From Micrococcales bacterium UBA2465 (GTDB lineage Bacteria; Actinomycetota; Actinomycetes; Actinomycetales; Microbacteriaceae): a DNA stretch of 6,680 nucleotides. Positions 5,182 through 6,680 of the stretch are shown one piece after another. The position numbers were made by a program, and so were the translations under genes. The notes under the pieces were generated by a model. That model saw nothing but the letters and a program-made list of their open reading frames with translations, had not been told where the DNA came from and ran no database searches. The stretch covers positions 1 through 6,680 of the forward strand of contig DDPP01000104.1 of assembly GCA_002342255.1 (NCBI GenBank), read 5' to 3'. Position 1 is the stretch's first letter; the number at the start of each line of letters is the position of its first letter.

Positions 5182-6135
5182 TTACTTACCTGTGTGAAGG
5201 GCTGCGTTCAAGGTAATTCCAACACCGGTTCTAGGTAGTACTTCGACTCTTCCGTTTACAGAATTTCTTCTGAAGAGAAGATTTGGTTGACCACTTAGTT
5301 CGACTGCTTTCACAGTTCTCTCTTCGCCACCGTCAACGATTGTTACTTTGGTTCCAGCTGTTACATACAAACCAGCTTCAACAACAGAGTCATCGCCGAT
5401 TGAGATACCGATACCGGCGTTAGCACCTAGCAGTGCTCGTTCACCGATCTTTACTCGTTCACGGCCTCCACCGGAGAGCGTGCCCATGATTGATGCACCA
5501 CCACCGATATCTGACCCATTACCGACAACTACTCCCTGAGCAATTCTTCCTTCGACCATGGCAATGCCAAGGGTGCCAGCGTTGAAGTTTACAAAGCCCT
5601 CGTGCATGATGGTTGTTCCTGGTGATAGGTGAGCACCGAGTCTTACTCGGTTAGCATCTGCAATTCTGACTCCCTTAGGGACTACGTAATCAATTAGTCT
5701 TGGGAACTTGTCGATTGAGTGAACGCTGACTCCCTGACGAATGAGGGTTGGTAGTAGTTTCTCGTAGTCGGTAACAGCTAGGGCACCGATTGAACTGAAG
5801 ACAACGATTGGAAGATGGGCCATCAGGTTCTCTAGGTTGATGCTGTTTGGTTCAACCAGCAAGTGCGATAGCAGGTGAAGTCTTAGGTATGCATCTGGGG
5901 TTGATGAGACAGGAGCGGAGAGTTCAATCTCTGTTCTAACAGCTTTGGTCTCAATGTTGCGTCTAGGGTCTTTGCCGATTAGCGCATCAAAGTCCTTATC
6001 CATCAGGTAGATGGCATCTGAGTTAGGAGCTTGACCAAGCGAAGGCTTTGGATACCAGGTATCGAGAATGGTGCCGTCGCTGGCAATGGTTGCAAGACCC
6101 ATGCCCCATGCGTGATTGTTTGCTGAAGTATTCAT
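5182..6135 (-). CDS. dapD: 2,3,4,5-tetrahydropyridine-2,6-dicarboxylate N-succinyltransferase (DapD), actinobacterial type
   Basis: DapD uses succinyl-CoA to acylate tetrahydrodipicolinate, opening the succinylase branch to meso-diaminopimelate and lysine. From the ATG at 6135 the product has 317 residues, the length of the M. tuberculosis enzyme as I recall. The N-terminal part carries GLATIASDGTILDTWYP (about 13-29). The left-handed beta-helix of hexapeptide repeats occupies about 155-262 and includes VRLGAHLSPGTTIMHEGFVN, MVEGRIAQGVVVG (with the Glu proposed as catalytic in this type), GGGASIMGTLSGGG and the VVEAGLYVTAGTKV strand. SGQPNLLFRRNS near the end is also typical. In-frame alternatives are ATG at 6141 and TTG at 6144, adding two or three residues. 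None has a ribosome site. I prefer 6135 because a TAACCT hexamer sits 8 bases upstream, which fits a leaderless start. The gene is divergent from dapE, its pathway partner. Confidence 0.96.
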   Translation of the reverse strand: MNTSANNHAWGMGLATIASDGTILDTWYPKPSLGQAPNSDAIYLMDKDFDALIGKDPRRNIETKAVRTEIELSAPVSSTPDAYLRLHLLSHLLVEPNSINLENLMAHLPIVVFSSIGALAVTDYEKLLPTLIRQGVSVHSIDKFPRLIDYVVPKGVRIADANRVRLGAHLSPGTTIMHEGFVNFNAGTLGIAMVEGRIAQGVVVGNGSDIGGGASIMGTLSGGGRERVKIGERALLGANAGIGISIGDDSVVEAGLYVTAGTKVTIVDGGEERTVKAVELSGQPNLLFRRNSVNGRVEVLPRTGVGITLNAALHTGK

Positions 6136-6143
6136 CAACATCA

Positions 6144-6149
6144 AGGTTA
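6144..6149 (-). promoter_or_regulatory. Candidate -10 element of a leaderless dapD mRNA
   Basis: On the minus strand this reads TAACCT (TAnnnT), 8 bases before the ATG at 6135. It lies only 4 bases from the opposing TAGGCT of dapE, so the two promoters would be back to back. An alternative, TACAAG at 6155-6150, would suit the ATG at 6141 but lacks the final T. Confidence 0.4.
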
Positions 6150-6153
6150 CTTG

Positions 6154-6159
6154 TAGGCT
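6154..6159 (+). promoter_or_regulatory. Candidate -10 element of a leaderless dapE mRNA
   Basis: TAGGCT fits TAnnnT and ends 6 bases before the GTG at 6166, the same geometry as at thiL. There is no ribosome site before dapE and the dapD start is about 25-30 bases away, so a conventional leader is unlikely. A recognisable -35 is absent. Confidence 0.45.
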
Positions 6160-6165
6160 GGGTTA

Positions 6166-6680
6166 GTGCCAGTAAATCTTGACCTTAAATCCGACGTATT
6201 CGACATAACCAGAGTCATTTGCGACATTGAGTCCGTCTCTGGCAACGAGAAAGAACTAGCCGATTCCATCGAAGAAGCGCTAAAGGCATATCCTCACCTA
6301 GAAGTAATCCGTGATGGCGATGCGATTGTTGCCAAGACCAACCTGGGAAGAGAGAAGCGCGTGGTTATCGCAGGTCACATCGATACCGTGCCTGTTGCCA
6401 ACAACCTCCCTGTTAGAGTGTTCAACCTTGAGAGATCACATGTCTTATTTGGTAGAGGAACAGTGGATATGAAAGCTGGAGTTGCTGTGCAACTAAAGCT
6501 GGCTGCTGAACTTACCGAACCTAATGTTGATGTGACCTGGGTCTTCTATGACCACGAAGAAGTTGATTCAGCACTCAATGGTCTAGGTCGTATCTCTCGT
6601 AACAGACCAGAACTACTTGAGGGATCCTTCGCAGTTCTTTGTGAACCGAGCAACGCTCGAGTTGAGGGTGGCTGTAATGG
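6166..6680 (+). CDS. dapE: Succinyl-diaminopimelate desuccinylase (DapE), N-terminal fragment
   Basis: DapE is a di-zinc M20-family hydrolase that removes succinate from N-succinyl-LL-diaminopimelate, two steps after DapD. The frame runs open to the window edge, so about 171 residues are seen. Motifs: VICDIESVSGNE (about 17-28), the first metal motif GHIDTVP (70-76, His71 and Asp73), GRGTVDMKAG (96-105, Asp101 bridging the metals), YDHEEV (128-133, general-base Glu131 and metal ligand Glu132), CEPSN (159-163, Glu160) and EGGCN (167-171). All expected metal ligands up to this point are present. The start is GTG at 6166: an in-frame TAG at 6154 rules out earlier starts, and the product MPVNLDLKSD resembles other actinobacterial DapE N-termini. 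No ribosome site precedes it; a TAGGCT hexamer lies 6 bases upstream. Divergent dapD-dapE is also the mycobacterial arrangement (Rv1201c/Rv1202, from memory). Confidence 0.96.
   Translation, partial: MPVNLDLKSDVFDITRVICDIESVSGNEKELADSIEEALKAYPHLEVIRDGDAIVAKTNLGREKRVVIAGHIDTVPVANNLPVRVFNLERSHVLFGRGTVDMKAGVAVQLKLAAELTEPNVDVTWVFYDHEEVDSALNGLGRISRNRPELLEGSFAVLCEPSNARVEGGCN

Noticed and set aside
5180..5218. AATTAC / GTAATT inverted repeat near the dapD stop as a terminator
   Set aside because: Only 6 A/T-rich pairs with a 27-base loop; not a credible terminator.
6136..6144. TTG at 6144 or ATG at 6141 as the dapD start
   Set aside because: They add only two or three residues. TTG is a poor start, and the ATG at 6135 fits both the family length and the proposed -10 spacing. 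ATG 6141 remains possible.
1..6680. Mobile element, defence system, CRISPR array, RNA gene or biosynthetic cluster
   Set aside because: Every stretch is accounted for by conserved housekeeping genes. No transposase, terminal repeats, spaced direct repeats, tRNA-like fold or abrupt composition change was seen.

Overview
This window reads as a compact stretch of housekeeping chromosome from a mid-GC actinobacterium (roughly 45-50% GC by eye). The MurA tail, PlsC, Ddl, DapD and DapE sequences, the presence of a DUF3515 lipoprotein, and the order murA-plsC-gpsA-ddl / DUF3515 / thiL all point to Actinobacteria. Low GC with almost no intergenic DNA suggests a small-genome planktonic lineage (for example freshwater Microbacteriaceae of the Luna type). 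That placement is inference.

Layout. Positions 1-3412 (+) hold an operon-like run: the 3' end of murA, then plsC, gpsA and ddl. plsC and gpsA share one base, as do gpsA and ddl. Positions 3409-3852 (-) hold a DUF3515 lipoprotein whose stop codon interlocks with that of ddl. Positions 3873-5181 (+) hold thiL, followed by a small PH-like gene of unknown function that overlaps it by 8 bases. Positions 5182-6135 (-) hold dapD, abutting the PH-like gene tail to tail with no spacer. From 6166 (+) to the window edge runs the 5' part of dapE, head to head with dapD.

How the genes fit together. The theme is envelope and precursor supply. MurA starts peptidoglycan precursor synthesis and Ddl makes D-Ala-D-Ala. 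GpsA makes glycerol-3-phosphate, and PlsC performs the second acylation towards phosphatidic acid. DapD and DapE are the succinylase-branch enzymes leading to meso-diaminopimelate and lysine. ThiL makes thiamine diphosphate.

Expression logic visible in the sequence. Two of the three downstream operon genes (gpsA, ddl) and the lipoprotein gene have Shine-Dalgarno-like sequences, and plsC has a weak one. The genes that begin transcription units (thiL, dapE, dapD) have none. Instead each has a TAnnnT -10-like hexamer 6-8 bases before its start codon, as expected for leaderless mRNAs. Both convergent junctions have no room for a terminator.

I found no mobile element, CRISPR array, RNA gene, toxin-antitoxin or defence cassette, and nothing that supports a new multi-gene system. 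The points most worth a second look are the leaderless divergent starts, the interlocked convergent ends, an imperfect hairpin and a (TTTG)4 repeat inside the lipoprotein gene, and the uncharacterised PH-like protein. There is no gene-free stretch longer than about 30 bases.
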